56,584 nucleotides of DNA from NCBI RefSeq assembly GCF_000239775.1, contig NZ_CAFI01000156.1, positions 1-56,584 of the forward strand, written 5' to 3'. Source of the DNA: Bradyrhizobium sp. ORS 375. GTDB lineage: Bacteria; Pseudomonadota; Alphaproteobacteria; Rhizobiales; Xanthobacteraceae. Every line of letters begins with the position of its first letter. The first letter of the stretch is position 1. A model generated the notes under the pieces. It made no database searches. It was not told where the DNA came from and saw nothing but the letters and a program-made list of their open reading frames with translations. Position numbers and translations under genes: made by a program. This document shows positions 7,917-17,630 of this stretch, piece after piece.

Positions 7917-9191
7917 ATGACCGATCCTCAGATCGTCTGCCCCTCCTGCCGCACCGAGATCAAGCTCACCGAGCAGCTCGCAGCGCCCCTGATCGCGGAG
8001 ACGCGCCGGCAGTTCGAGAAGCAGCTTGCCGCCAAGGAAGCCGATTTCGGCCGCCGCGAAGCGCAGCTCAAGGCCGCGCAGGAACAGATCGCGCAGGCCA
8101 AGGCTGCGATCGACCAGCAGGTCGCCGCCAAGCTGAAGGCCGAGCGCGCGACAATCGCGCAAGCGGAAGCCGAGAGGGCGCGGCAGGCTGTCGCCGATGA
8201 GATGGGCAACCGCGACCGCCAGCTCGCGGAGTTGCATCAGGTCATCGTCAACAAGGACGCCAAGCTCGCCGACGCGCAGAAGGCCCAGGCCGAGATGCTG
8301 CGCAAGCAGCGTGAGCTCGACGAGGCCCGCCGCGAGCTCGATCTCACCATCGAGACCAAGGTGCAGGAGAACCTGGTCGCTGTGCGCGACAAGGCCCGGC
8401 TGGAGGCCGAGGAATCCCTGAAGGCGAAGGTCGCCGAGAAGGAGACCCAGATCGCCGGCATGCAGCGCCAGATCGAGGAGCTCCGCCGCAAGGCCGAGCA
8501 GGGCTCGCAGCAGCTGCAGGGCGAGGCGCTGGAGATCGAGCTGGAATCGCAATTGCGCGCGCGCTTCCCGCGCGACCTCGTCGAGCCCGTGCCGAAGGGC
8601 GAGTTCGGCGGCGACGTGATCCATCGCGTGGTCGGCCCCGGCGGCCAGGCCTGCGGCGCGATCCTGTGGGAATCCAAGCGCACCAAGAACTGGAGCGACG
8701 GCTGGCTGGTAAAGCTGCGCGACGACCTGCGCGCGGCCAAGGCCGACATCGCGCTGATCGTCTCGACCGCGCTGCCCAAGGGCGTCGACGGCTTCGACCT
8801 GATCGACGGCGTCTGGGTCGCCGAACCGCGCTTCGCGTTGCCGCTATCGCTCGCGCTGCGCCAGTCGCTGATCGACGTCGCCTGCAGCAAGCTCGCCCAG
8901 GAGGGCCAGCAGACCAAGATGGAGATGGTCTACGCCTATCTGACGGGTCCCCGCTTCCGCCACCGCATCGACGCCATCGTCGAGCGTTTCACCGAGATGC
9001 AGTCCGACCTCGACCGCGAGCGCAAGACCATGATGCGGCTCTGGGCCAAGCGCGAGGAGCAGCTGCGCGGCGTGCTGGATTCGACGGCGGGATTGTATGG
9101 CGACCTGCAGGGCATCGCGGGACGCGCCATGCAGGAGATCGAGAGCCTGGATGTGCTGCTGATCGAGAGCAAGAGCCAGGCGGCGGAGTAG
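7917..9191 (+). CDS. DUF2130 protein: zinc-knuckle, long coiled coil, nuclease-like C-terminal domain
   Basis: The ATG at 7917 has GGAGAG nine bases upstream. An in-frame ATG at 7908 has no room for a ribosome site. The 424-residue product begins with a CPSC pair typical of half a zinc ribbon, then about 190 residues of Ala/Glu/Lys/Gln-rich coiled coil. The globular C-terminal half carries GEFGGDVIHRV, then ILWESKRTKNWSDGW (Asp233, Glu252, Lys254). That matches the spacing D-x(18)-E-x-K of PD-(D/E)XK nucleases, and the architecture resembles RmuC. DUF2130 is recognised from the overall pattern; nuclease activity is an inference. It stands alone between unrelated operons. Confidence 0.8.
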   Translation: MTDPQIVCPSCRTEIKLTEQLAAPLIAETRRQFEKQLAAKEADFGRREAQLKAAQEQIAQAKAAIDQQVAAKLKAERATIAQAEAERARQAVADEMGNRDRQLAELHQVIVNKDAKLADAQKAQAEMLRKQRELDEARRELDLTIETKVQENLVAVRDKARLEAEESLKAKVAEKETQIAGMQRQIEELRRKAEQGSQQLQGEALEIELESQLRARFPRDLVEPVPKGEFGGDVIHRVVGPGGQACGAILWESKRTKNWSDGWLVKLRDDLRAAKADIALIVSTALPKGVDGFDLIDGVWVAEPRFALPLSLALRQSLIDVACSKLAQEGQQTKMEMVYAYLTGPRFRHRIDAIVERFTEMQSDLDRERKTMMRLWAKREEQLRGVLDSTAGLYGDLQGIAGRAMQEIESLDVLLIESKSQAAE

Positions 9192-9204
9192 CGCCGGCGC
9201 CGAC

Positions 9205-9738
9205 CTACTTCACCGGCCGCTTCTCGAGCTTCCGCGCCAGCGTACGCCGATGCATGCCGAGCCTTCTCGCCGCCTCGGAGATGTTGAAGTCGGTGTCGAT
9301 CAGGGTCTGGTGGATGCGCTCCCATTCGAGCGTCTTGATCGAGGTGGCGCGCTCGGCGAGCGCGACCTGGGCGTTGCCCTCGGCCTTGCGGAAGGCTTCC
9401 TCGATGTCGTCGGTATTCGACGGCTTCGCAAGGTAGTGGCAGGCGCCGAGCTTGATGGCCTCCACGGCCGTGGCGATGCTGGCGAAGCCGGTGAGCACGA
9501 CAATCAGCATCTCCGGGTCGTGCGCGTGCAGCTTCTCGACGCAGACCAGGCCGGAGGCGCCGCCGAGCTTGAGGTCGACGACGGCATAGCCGAACGCCTT
9601 GTCCTTGATGATCTCATCGACCTGTTCGAGCGAGCTCGCGATCACGGCCTCATAGCCGCGCCGCTCGAAGGAGCGCTTCAGGGTGCGCGCGAAACCGTCG
9701 TCGTCCTCGACAATCAGAAGAGAGCGTTCAATCTCCAC
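9205..9738 (-). CDS. regA: redox response regulator, RegA/PrrA/ActR/RegR family
   Basis: The 177-residue protein has a receiver domain with acidic pocket EDDD (11-14), phosphoacceptor Asp55 (VVDLKLGG) and Lys105 (LAKPSN). A short proline-free linker and a C-terminal Fis-type helix-turn-helix (ISEAARRLGMHRRTLARKL) follow. The small size and this HTH are typical of RegA/ActR. The GTG at 9738 was chosen because it lies inside the end of regB (11-base overlap) with GGAGAG just upstream. It probably controls respiratory, nitrogen and hydrogen genes with changing redox state. The Bradyrhizobium name would be regR. Confidence 0.88.
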   Translation of the reverse strand: MEIERSLLIVEDDDGFARTLKRSFERRGYEAVIASSLEQVDEIIKDKAFGYAVVDLKLGGASGLVCVEKLHAHDPEMLIVVLTGFASIATAVEAIKLGACHYLAKPSNTDDIEEAFRKAEGNAQVALAERATSIKTLEWERIHQTLIDTDFNISEAARRLGMHRRTLARKLEKRPVK

Positions 9739-11077
9739 TGGGCTCTCCAATCGCAAGCATCGAGAGCGGCAATGACAGCCGCACCGTGGCCCCGCGTCCC
9801 CGGTGGTTCCAAGCTGAAACGCCACCGCCGAGCTTGCGGATCACATTGACCACCAGGAACAGGCCGAGGCCACGGCCCGGACGGCCTTTGCTCGACTGAT
9901 AGGGACGGCCAAGCTGCGCCAGCATGGCAGGATCAAAGCCGGGCCCGCGGTCGCTGACGCTGAGCAGGAGCTGATCGCCGTCGCGCTCGACGACGAGTTC
10001 CACCCACTCGCGCGAGACTTCGAAGGCGTTGTCGAGCACGTTGACGATCGCCTGCTTGAGCGCGACGTCGGAGACGATCGTGGGATCCGAGCCGAACTCG
10101 TTACGGACCATCAGATTGCGTGCCGAGCGCGCGGCGCTCCATTCGGCGACCAGCGAGGTGAGAAACGCCTTCAAGGTCGTCGGCGCCGAGCCCTCGCCAC
10201 GCGCCTGGCCGGCCGACACCAGGATGTCGGTGACGATCGACTTGCAGCGCTGCACAGCCGCTTCCATCTCGGTGAAATCCTCCGCCAGCGCCGGATCGGC
10301 CGAGATCGCCGTCATGCGCCGCCAGTCATTGAGGATGACCGAGATCGACGCCAGCGGCGTGCCAAGCTCGTGCGCGGCGCCTGACGCGAGCAGGCCCATG
10401 CGGATGATGTGGTCCTGCTCGGCGGCATGCTGGCGCAGGTCGGCGAGCTTGGCATCGCGCTCGCGCAAGTTCCGGTTGATGCGGGTGACGAAGACGACGA
10501 GCAGCACAGCATCGAGCGCGAAGCCGACGAACATGCCGGTGATATGCAGGGCGAAGGGATCACTGACGTGATGTTGCGGCAGCGCCAGCGGCCGGTACTC
10601 GATGGTGAGCCAGACGAAGCTGAGCACGGTCAGCGCGACCAGCGACCAGGACGAGCGCGCATCGAGCAGCACGGCGCCCAGCGTGACCTGCAGCAGATAG
10701 AGGCAGGTGAACGGATTCGACGCGCCGCCGGTGAGGTAGAGCTCCGACGTCAGCGCCACGACGTCGAGCATCAGCGCGATCAGCAGATGCCGGTTGCCGA
10801 CGTCGTCGCGCCTGCGCAGCCAGATGTGGCTGGCGACATTGAGCGCCACCAGGGCGCAGATGATCGCGGCCATCGGCCGAACAGGGAGCGCGATGCCAAA
10901 CCAATAGGTGACGAAGGCGATGGTGACGATCTGACCGACCACGGCGATCCAGCGCAGCTGGATCAGCAGCACCATGTTCTTCCGGTTGGTCGCGTCCTTG
11001 GTCGGGACGGGGGCGTGGATCTCGGGCGTGGCGATCGCCGCTACGGCGCCGATCGGCAGGTTCGGCGCTTCGTTCAT
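9728..11077 (-). CDS. regB: redox sensor histidine kinase, RegB/PrrB/ActS/RegS family
   Basis: The 449-residue membrane kinase has about six helices in the first 200 residues. They include the quinone-sensing signature GGxxNPF (GGASNPF, 117-123) that defines the family. The H-box is AAHELGTPLASI (His236), followed by the conserved Cys278 (AAVQRCKSI), the position of the redox-active cysteine in RegB. N, G1 and G2 boxes (NVLDNAFEVS, SDRGPGFD, GRGLGLFLV) complete the ATPase domain. It overlaps regA and lies 46 bases after surf1, in a run headed by the quinol oxidase genes. The ATG at 11075-11077 begins MNEAPNLPIG. Confidence 0.9.
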   Translation of the reverse strand: MNEAPNLPIGAVAAIATPEIHAPVPTKDATNRKNMVLLIQLRWIAVVGQIVTIAFVTYWFGIALPVRPMAAIICALVALNVASHIWLRRRDDVGNRHLLIALMLDVVALTSELYLTGGASNPFTCLYLLQVTLGAVLLDARSSWSLVALTVLSFVWLTIEYRPLALPQHHVSDPFALHITGMFVGFALDAVLLVVFVTRINRNLRERDAKLADLRQHAAEQDHIIRMGLLASGAAHELGTPLASISVILNDWRRMTAISADPALAEDFTEMEAAVQRCKSIVTDILVSAGQARGEGSAPTTLKAFLTSLVAEWSAARSARNLMVRNEFGSDPTIVSDVALKQAIVNVLDNAFEVSREWVELVVERDGDQLLLSVSDRGPGFDPAMLAQLGRPYQSSKGRPGRGLGLFLVVNVIRKLGGGVSAWNHRGRGATVRLSLPLSMLAIGEPSGD

Positions 11078-11123
11078 GGCGCGGCGTCCAGGACCGGCGC
11101 TGATGTCAGCAGGCCGCGTCTGC

Positions 11124-11954
11124 TCACAATGGCGACGCCCCGCTCTTGCCGATGTCCCGCTGCCGTTGAGTCCATTCCGCATCCTGCGCTGTCGCCACCC
11201 TGGCATTGCCGCGCGCGCGGCGGAGCCGCTGCCCGCCGGCTGCGGCCAGCATCAGGGCCAATGTAAACCAGGTCAGCGCGTAAACCAGATGGTTGTTCGG
11301 AAACGCGATCACGGTCAGGCCACCGACCGGATAGCCGCCGGAATTGAACGTGGCGTCGGCATCGACGAAGAAGGGCGCGACGTCGGACAGGCCGCGCGCC
11401 GCCGCGATCGCCGCGACGTCACGTGAATACCAGCGATTGGTCTGGGGATCGTTGTAGCGCAAAAAGCCGCCGCCGGGTTCGGAGATACGCAGCAATCCGG
11501 TCACGGTGACCGGACCATCCGGGTTCCCGGCGCTGCGGCTCGCCGGATCGCGCCGCTCCGAGGGCACGAAGCCGCGGTTCACCAGCACGACACTGTCGGC
11601 CATCTGCAACGGCGTCAGCACCCAGTAGCCGGGCCCCTCGACCGTGAGCGCCTGGACCAGCGTCTCGCGGTCGTTGAGAAAGCGGCCACTCAAGGTCACC
11701 CGCTTGTATTCATCGTCGCTGCGATTGATCGTCGGCCACGCGGCGCGCTCGGGCAACGGCACCGGCGCGGCGTGAACGCGGCGCTCGACACGGTCGATCA
11801 GATCGAGCTTCCAGGCGCGGCGCTCGACCTGCCAGACGCCGAGCGCCAGCAGGATCACGACACACGCCACCCACGCCACGCCGATCGCGATCGTCGCCGG
11901 CCGCCACCCGCCCGGCGCGTCACTCTCCCCTGCCCCATCGGCAGGAGCTGACAT
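11124..11954 (-). CDS. SURF1-family heme-copper oxidase assembly protein
   Basis: The 276-residue protein has the SURF1 plan: an N-terminal membrane helix (about 20-42) followed by LGVWQVERRAWKLDLIDRV. A periplasmic domain with PLQMADSVVLVNRGFVP comes next, and a second helix lies near the C-terminus. SURF1 proteins help insert heme into oxidase subunit I. Its ATG overlaps the cyoD stop by one base (TGATG), and a GTG one codon earlier is also possible. The location right after cyoABCD shows that its client is the quinol oxidase here. Confidence 0.88.
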   Translation of the reverse strand: MSAPADGAGESDAPGGWRPATIAIGVAWVACVVILLALGVWQVERRAWKLDLIDRVERRVHAAPVPLPERAAWPTINRSDDEYKRVTLSGRFLNDRETLVQALTVEGPGYWVLTPLQMADSVVLVNRGFVPSERRDPASRSAGNPDGPVTVTGLLRISEPGGGFLRYNDPQTNRWYSRDVAAIAAARGLSDVAPFFVDADATFNSGGYPVGGLTVIAFPNNHLVYALTWFTLALMLAAAGGQRLRRARGNARVATAQDAEWTQRQRDIGKSGASPL

Positions 11955-12325
11955 CACGGCGTCGAACCCATCTCGTGCACCGGCATCATGTTGGTGGTCA
12001 GATGATGCATGACCCAGAGCGAACCCGAGAGCGCGATCACCACCATGATGATGGTGAAGATCAGCGCCATCATGGTCCAGCCACCCTCGGCCTTGGTGTT
12101 CATGTGCAGGAAGAAGATCATGTGGACGACGACCTGCACGGCCGCGAACGCCATGATGATGAGCGCCGTCACCTGCTTGTCGAGCGAGCCGTTCATGACC
12201 AGCAGGAACGGGATCGCGGTCAGGACGACCGAAAGGCCGAAGCCGATCAGCTGGCCCTGTCGCGTGCCGGCATGATCGTCGGCCGAGTGGTGTGCGTCCG
12301 CGTGGGCGTGGACATCCGAGCTCAT
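11954..12325 (-). CDS. cyoD: cytochrome o ubiquinol oxidase subunit IV
   Basis: The 123-residue protein has a His/Asp-rich N-terminus and three hydrophobic helices, the form of CyoD. The segment MIFFLHMNTKAEGGW is typical of the family. It assists folding of subunit I and copper insertion. It overlaps cyoC by four bases upstream and the SURF1 gene by one base downstream, so the operon is tightly coupled. Confidence 0.9.
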   Translation of the reverse strand: MSSDVHAHADAHHSADDHAGTRQGQLIGFGLSVVLTAIPFLLVMNGSLDKQVTALIIMAFAAVQVVVHMIFFLHMNTKAEGGWTMMALIFTIIMVVIALSGSLWVMHHLTTNMMPVHEMGSTP

Positions 12326-12951
12326 CGCAGCATTCCCATCAGATAGACGAAGGTGAAGACCCCGATCCAGATCACGTCGAGGAAGTGCCAGAACATGCTG
12401 AGGCAGACCAAGCGGCGGCGGTTGGCCTCGATCAGGCCGAAGCGCTTGACCTGCACCATCAGGGTGACCAGCCAGACCAGGCCGAACGTCACGTGCAGGC
12501 CGTGGGTTCCAACCAGGGTGAAGAACGACGACAGGAAGGCGCTGCGCTGCGGCGTCGCGCCCTCATGGATCATGTGCGCGAACTCGGTCAGCTCGATGCC
12601 GAGGAAGGCGAGGCCGAACAGGCCGGTCACCACGAGCCACGCCTGCATCGCACCGACGCGGTTCTGCTGCATTGACAGCATCGCGAAGCCGTAGGTCAGC
12701 GACGACAGCAGCAGGAACGAGGTGTTGACCGCCACCAGCGACAGGTCGAACAGGTCCTTCGGCGCCGGGCCAGCGGCATATTTGGTACCGAGCACGCCAT
12801 AGACGGCGAACAGGATCGCAAAGATGAGGCAGTCGCTCATCAGATAGATCCAGAAGCCGAGCATCGTGCTGCTGCCTTCCGGGTGGTCGTGCTCGTCGAC
12901 GACGTAGAAGACCGGCTCGCCGGCCTTCATGGTGCCTGCTGCGATCGTCAT
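12322..12951 (-). CDS. cyoC: cytochrome o ubiquinol oxidase subunit III
   Basis: This is a five-helix, 209-residue subunit III of the heme-copper oxidase. Family features include [21 protein letters not shown] near the N-terminus, the glutamate helix ([17 protein letters not shown] segment) and FVYLMGML at the end. It overlaps both cyoB and cyoD by four bases. It forms part of the quinol-oxidising proton pump in the inner membrane. Confidence 0.93.
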   Translation of the reverse strand: MTIAAGTMKAGEPVFYVVDEHDHPEGSSTMLGFWIYLMSDCLIFAILFAVYGVLGTKYAAGPAPKDLFDLSLVAVNTSFLLLSSLTYGFAMLSMQQNRVGAMQAWLVVTGLFGLAFLGIELTEFAHMIHEGATPQRSAFLSSFFTLVGTHGLHVTFGLVWLVTLMVQVKRFGLIEANRRRLVCLSMFWHFLDVIWIGVFTFVYLMGMLR

Positions 12952-14957
12952 GACTTGGCTCCTGCCGCGAGCAGCTCGGTGCGGGCGCGCTCGACGCTCA
13001 CGACCTCATCGGCGGGGATATGGAAGCTGCGGTGATAGTTGAAGGTGTGGCCGATCGCGACCGCCAGCAGCGCGGCGAAGCTGCCGGCCGCCATCCACCA
13101 CATGTACCAGATCAGGCCGAACGCCATCGTCGTGCTGAGGCCCGCCAGGATCACGCCGGTGCCGCTGTTGCTCGGCATGTGAATCGCCTTGAAGCCTGTA
13201 AGCGGACGGACGTAGCCGCGGCGCTTCATATCCCACCACGCGTCATTGTCGTGAATGACCGGCGTAAAGGCGAAGTTATAGGCCGGCGGCGGCGATGACG
13301 TCGCCCACTCCAGGGTGCGCGCATCCCAGGGATCGCCGGTGGTGTCGACAAGCTGTTCGCGGCGCAGCACGCTGACGGCGATCTGGATCAGGAAGCTGGC
13401 GATACCCAAGAGGATCATGAACGCGCCGATGCCGGCGATGATGAACCAGATCTGCAGGCTCGGATCATCGAAGGTGCGCAGGCGCCGCGTCACGCCCATC
13501 AGGCCGAGCACGTAGAGCGGCATGAAGGCGAAGTAGAAGCCGACGGTCCAGAACCAGAACGACATCTTGCCCCAGAACGGATCGAGCTTGAAGCCGAACG
13601 CCTTTGGGAACCAGTAGGCGATGCCGGCGAACAGGCCGAACAGCACGCCGCCGATGATCACGTTGTGGAAATGCGCGACCAGGAACAGGCTGTTGTGCAG
13701 CACGAAGTCGGCCGGCGGCACCGCGAGCAGCACGCCGGTCATACCGCCGATCACGAAGGTCAGCATGAAGGCGACCGTCCACATCATCGGCAGCTCGAAG
13801 CGGATGCGGCCGCGATACATCGTGAACAGCCAGTTGAACATCTTCGCGCCCGTCGGGATCGAGATGATCATCGTGGTGATGCCGAAGAACGAATTCACGC
13901 TGGCGCCGGAGCCCATGGTGAAGAAATGGTGCAGCCAGACGAGATAAGAGAGGATGGTGATGACGACGGTGGCGTAGACCATCGAGGTGTAGCCGAACAG
14001 CCGCTTGCCCGAGAAGGTCGAGGTGACTTCGGAGAAGATGCCGAACGCCGGCAGGATCAGGATGTAGACCTCCGGATGGCCCCAGATCCAGATGAGGTTG
14101 ACATACATCATCGGATCGCCGCCGAAATCATTGGTGAAGAAGTTGGTGCCGACGTAGCGGTCGAGCGACAGCAGCGCCAGCACCGCGGTCAGCACCGGGA
14201 AGGAGGCGACGATCAGCACGTTGGTGCACAGCGAGGTCCAGGTGAACACCGGCATCTTCATCATGGTCATGCCGGGCGCCCGCATCTTGACGATCGTGCA
14301 GATCAGGTTGACGCCGGATAACAGCGTCCCGACGCCGGCCACCTGCAGGGCCCAGATGTAATAGTCGACGCCGACATCCGGACTGTAGGACAGGTTCGAC
14401 AGCGGCGGATAAGCGAGCCAGCCGGTGCGCGCGAACTCGCCGACGAACAGCGAGCACATCACCAGCACGGCGCCCGCCGTGGTCATCCAGAAGCTGAAAT
14501 TGTTGAGGAACGGAAACGACACGTCGCGCGCGCCGATCTGCAGCGGCACGACGTAGTTCATCAGGCCGGTGACCAGCGGCATCGCCACGAAGAAGATCAT
14601 GATCACGCCGTGCGCCGTGAACACCTGATCATAGTGGTGCGAATTGAGATAGCCCTCGGAGCCGTTGAAGGCGATCGCCTGCTGCAGGCGCATCATCAGC
14701 GCGTCGGCGAAGCCGCGCAGCAGCATGACGATGCCGAGCACCATGTACATGATGCCGATGCGCTTGTGGTCGACCGTGGTGAACCACTCCTTCCAGAGAT
14801 AGCCCCACAGGCGGAAATAGGTCAGTGCGCCCAGCAGCGCGAGGCCGCCGAGCGCGACCATCGCGAAGGTGCCGACGATGATCGGCTCGTGCAGCGGCAG
14901 CGACTCCAGGGTCAGCCGGCCGAAGATGAGCTTGGTGAGATTGGCAGTGTCGAACAT
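12948..14957 (-). CDS. cyoB: cytochrome o ubiquinol oxidase subunit I
   Basis: The 669-residue catalytic subunit matches the usual CyoB length. It holds the low-spin heme ligand region [18 protein letters not shown], the Tyr-His cross-link motif [17 protein letters not shown] for CuB, HHFFTMG, and the two-heme segment [14 protein letters not shown]. It reduces O2 to water with electrons from quinol and pumps protons. It lies between cyoA (25-base gap) and cyoC (overlap). Confidence 0.96.
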   Translation of the reverse strand: MFDTANLTKLIFGRLTLESLPLHEPIIVGTFAMVALGGLALLGALTYFRLWGYLWKEWFTTVDHKRIGIMYMVLGIVMLLRGFADALMMRLQQAIAFNGSEGYLNSHHYDQVFTAHGVIMIFFVAMPLVTGLMNYVVPLQIGARDVSFPFLNNFSFWMTTAGAVLVMCSLFVGEFARTGWLAYPPLSNLSYSPDVGVDYYIWALQVAGVGTLLSGVNLICTIVKMRAPGMTMMKMPVFTWTSLCTNVLIVASFPVLTAVLALLSLDRYVGTNFFTNDFGGDPMMYVNLIWIWGHPEVYILILPAFGIFSEVTSTFSGKRLFGYTSMVYATVVITILSYLVWLHHFFTMGSGASVNSFFGITTMIISIPTGAKMFNWLFTMYRGRIRFELPMMWTVAFMLTFVIGGMTGVLLAVPPADFVLHNSLFLVAHFHNVIIGGVLFGLFAGIAYWFPKAFGFKLDPFWGKMSFWFWTVGFYFAFMPLYVLGLMGVTRRLRTFDDPSLQIWFIIAGIGAFMILLGIASFLIQIAVSVLRREQLVDTTGDPWDARTLEWATSSPPPAYNFAFTPVIHDNDAWWDMKRRGYVRPLTGFKAIHMPSNSGTGVILAGLSTTMAFGLIWYMWWMAAGSFAALLAVAIGHTFNYHRSFHIPADEVVSVERARTELLAAGAKS

Positions 14958-14982
14958 GATGTGATCCTCGCGAATCCGAACG

Positions 14983-16158
14983 TCAGGAATTCGACTTGGA
15001 GGTCGGCAACGGGATGAACGATGCCTTGGAAGGCCGCATCAGGCCGGGCCGTTCCAGCCCGCGACCCTGCAGCGGCGTCCAGTCGAGCGGTGCCAGAACG
15101 GTGGGCGAGGAGTCCTCGGCCATGCGCGTGACCTGGTCGCCCGGCAGGCAGACGCCACCGGCGACGAAGCTCGGCTCGGCGCCGAACACGGCGCCGCGGC
15201 CGGCGAACTTGTCATAGGCGAGCGGCAGCGTGTTGCGGACACCGGCCATGCCCATGCCGCCCTTGGCGTCGATCGCCATCATCTCGCTCATGCACATCTT
15301 GCCGGTCTCGACGCACATGTTGAGGATGGCGCGGAACAGGTCGTTGTCGACGGAGGCGTAGTAGCGCACCGGCTCGTTGGCGCTCGGGCGCTCCAAGGTC
15401 AGATATTCCGGCTTGCCCAGCGAATTGCCGCTGGCCTTGGCGTTCTCGACCCAGCTCGAAAACTCCGCATCCGACAGGCCGTGGAAGGCGAAGCGCATGC
15501 CGGAGAAGCCGGCACCGCTGTAGTTCGCCGAGAAGCCGCGATAGACGCCGGGCTTGTTGATGACCGCGTGCAGCCGGCTCTGCATGCCCGGCATCGCATA
15601 GATCTGACCGGCGAGTGCCGGAATATAGAACGAGTTCATCACGGAGGACGAGGTGATGCGGAAATCCAGCGGCCGGTTCACGGGCGCGGCGAGCTCGTTG
15701 AGGCTGGCGATGCCGTATTCGGGATAGATGAACAGCCACTTCCAATCGAGCGCCACGACGTTGACCTCGAGCGGCTTGTCCTGCGGCGTCACCGCGCGAT
15801 CCGCCGAGATGCGGCCGAGCGTCCGATAGGGATCGAGCAGATGCGTGCCCATCCAGGTCACGGCGCCCAGGCAGATGATGATCAGCAGCGGGGCGGCCCA
15901 GATCAACAGCTCCAGCTGGGTCGAATGGTCCCAATCCGGCGTGTACGTCGCGGACTGGTTGGACTGGCGGTAGCGCCAGGCGATCATGGCGGTGGCCACC
16001 ATCACCGGGACCACGATCAGCAGCATCAGCACGGTGGCGATGATCACGAGATCGCGCTGCTGGGCGGCGACGTCACCGGAGGGCGAAAGCACCACCAGAT
16101 TGCAGCCGCCGAGCGCGAGGCCCAGCGGTAGCAGAGCCAATATCTTCCAGTAACGCAC
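14983..16158 (-). CDS. cyoA: cytochrome o ubiquinol oxidase subunit II, lipoprotein
   Basis: A GTG start at 16158 is chosen. It gives a short lipoprotein signal with lipobox LALGGC (Cys19) and a GAGGTC ribosome site, and longer in-frame starts lack both. The 391-residue product has two membrane helices followed by a cupredoxin domain ([24 protein letters not shown]). The CuA cysteine pair is absent, as expected for a quinol oxidase. The C-terminal tail beyond the cupredoxin fold is longer than in E. coli CyoA. It is the first gene of the cyoABCD-surf1-regBA run. Confidence 0.93.
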   Translation of the reverse strand: MRYWKILALLPLGLALGGCNLVVLSPSGDVAAQQRDLVIIATVLMLLIVVPVMVATAMIAWRYRQSNQSATYTPDWDHSTQLELLIWAAPLLIIICLGAVTWMGTHLLDPYRTLGRISADRAVTPQDKPLEVNVVALDWKWLFIYPEYGIASLNELAAPVNRPLDFRITSSSVMNSFYIPALAGQIYAMPGMQSRLHAVINKPGVYRGFSANYSGAGFSGMRFAFHGLSDAEFSSWVENAKASGNSLGKPEYLTLERPSANEPVRYYASVDNDLFRAILNMCVETGKMCMSEMMAIDAKGGMGMAGVRNTLPLAYDKFAGRGAVFGAEPSFVAGGVCLPGDQVTRMAEDSSPTVLAPLDWTPLQGRGLERPGLMRPSKASFIPLPTSKSNS

Positions 16159-16225
16159 GATTGACCTCGTCGAAGCACGGATCTCTGAACAAGGCCTCAC
16201 GTAGCGACCGGACGTCACGCCCAAC

Positions 16226-16244
16226 ATTGGACAATTTGTCCAAT
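16226..16244. promoter_or_regulatory. perfect 9+1+9 palindrome upstream of cyoA
   Basis: ATTGGACAATTTGTCCAAT has perfect 9-base arms around one central T. It lies in the 151-base space between divergent cyoA (start 16158) and the MFS gene (start 16310). The size and symmetry fit a dimeric repressor or activator site. It does not match the FNR/FixK or sigma-54 consensus, and the cognate protein is unknown. Confidence 0.6.
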
Positions 16245-16309
16245 ACCGGACCAAGCCCCGGGCAGACATTTACGGGCTCAAATAGAGTGCGAGAGGACTG
16301 CGAGCAGCG

Positions 16310-17617
16310 ATGACACAGGCAGCGGCCATGGACGACGAGACCGATCTCTCCCGCAGGCATGAGGCGAACCCGGGCGAGATCGCGATCGGGGTCATCATCG
16401 GCCGCACGTCAGAGTTCTTCGACTTCTTCGTCTACGCCATCGCCTCGGTGATCGTGTTTCCGCGGCTGGTCTTCCCGTTCGCCGACGAGCTGACGCAGAC
16501 GCTGTATTCCTTCGCGCTGTTCGCGCTGGCCTTCATCGCCCGGCCGTTCGGCAGCGTGATCTTCATGGCGATCGACCGCCGCTACGGCAAGAGCGCCAAG
16601 CTGATCATCGCGCTGTTCCTGCTGGGCACCTCGACCGTCGCGATCGCCTTCCTGCCGAGCTATTACACCGTGGGCGCCGGCGCGATCTGGCTGCTGGCGC
16701 TGGCGCGCATCGGACAGGGCCTCGCCTGGGGCGGCGCGTGGGACGGACTCGCCTCGCTACTCGCGATGAACGCGCCGGAGCATCAGCGCGGCTGGTATGC
16801 GATGATCCCGCAGCTCGGCGCGCCGCTCGGGCTTATCGTCGCCAGCACGCTGTTCGCCTTCTTCGTCGGCCATCTCTCGGCGGCGGACTTCTTCGACTGG
16901 GGCTGGCGCTATCCGTTCTTCGTGGCGTTCGCCATCAATGTCGTGGCGCTGTTCGCGCGGCTGCGCATGGTGGTGACGCCCGAATATGACGAGCTGTTCC
17001 ACTCCCGTGAACTGCAGCCGGCCAGCGTCGCCAACACCATCCGTCACGAGGGCCGCAACATCGTGATCGGCGCGTTCGCACCGCTGGCGAGCTTCGCGCT
17101 GTTCCACATGGTCACCGTGTTTCCGCTGTCCTGGGTGTTCCTGTTCACCAAGGAGACGCCGGCGCGCTTCCTAGTCATCGAGGCCGTCGGCGCGGTGTTC
17201 GGCGTTGTCGCGATCATCGCCTCCGGCATGCTCGCCGACCGCATCGGCCGCAAGTCGCTCTTGATCGGCTCGGCGATCGCGATCGCGGTGTTCTCCGGCT
17301 TCGCGCCGCAGCTGCTCGACGCCGGCCCGGTCGGCGAGACCGTCTACATGGTGCTCGGCTTCATTCTGCTCGGCCTGTCGTTCGGCCAGTCCTCGGGTGC
17401 GATCGCCGCCAACTTCGCCCGCACCTATCGCTACACGGCGTCCGCACTGACGGCGGATCTGGCGTGGCTGTTCGGCGCGGGATTTGCGCCGCTCGCGGCG
17501 CTGTTGCTGGCGTCGTATTTCGGCCTGCTGTCGGCCGGCGGCTATCTGCTGTCGGGCGCGGTATGCACATTGCTCGCGCTGTGGCTGAGCGCGCCAAGGC
17601 AGCTGCAGCAGACGTAA
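16310..17617 (+). CDS. MFS transporter, metabolite:H+ symporter (MHS) type
   Basis: The 435-residue protein has about twelve hydrophobic helices. MHS-family landmarks are present: IIGRTSEFFDFFVYAIAS in helix 1, ARPFGSVIFMAIDRRYGKS in loop 2-3, and a second-half copy ADRIGRKSLLIG. Relatives carry organic acids or osmolytes, but the substrate here cannot be set. It is divergent from cyoA across a palindrome and convergent with the ThDP enzyme gene (13 bases between the stops). Confidence 0.88.
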   Translation: MTQAAAMDDETDLSRRHEANPGEIAIGVIIGRTSEFFDFFVYAIASVIVFPRLVFPFADELTQTLYSFALFALAFIARPFGSVIFMAIDRRYGKSAKLIIALFLLGTSTVAIAFLPSYYTVGAGAIWLLALARIGQGLAWGGAWDGLASLLAMNAPEHQRGWYAMIPQLGAPLGLIVASTLFAFFVGHLSAADFFDWGWRYPFFVAFAINVVALFARLRMVVTPEYDELFHSRELQPASVANTIRHEGRNIVIGAFAPLASFALFHMVTVFPLSWVFLFTKETPARFLVIEAVGAVFGVVAIIASGMLADRIGRKSLLIGSAIAIAVFSGFAPQLLDAGPVGETVYMVLGFILLGLSFGQSSGAIAANFARTYRYTASALTADLAWLFGAGFAPLAALLLASYFGLLSAGGYLLSGAVCTLLALWLSAPRQLQQT

Positions 17618-17630
17618 AGACGCGAGCGGC

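Noticed and set aside
4742-7918. 1058-codon open frame antisense to the RND pump
   Set aside because: It is rich in His, Arg, Asp and Gly with no domain, as expected from the complement of a GC-rich gene. The pump frame carries full family motifs.
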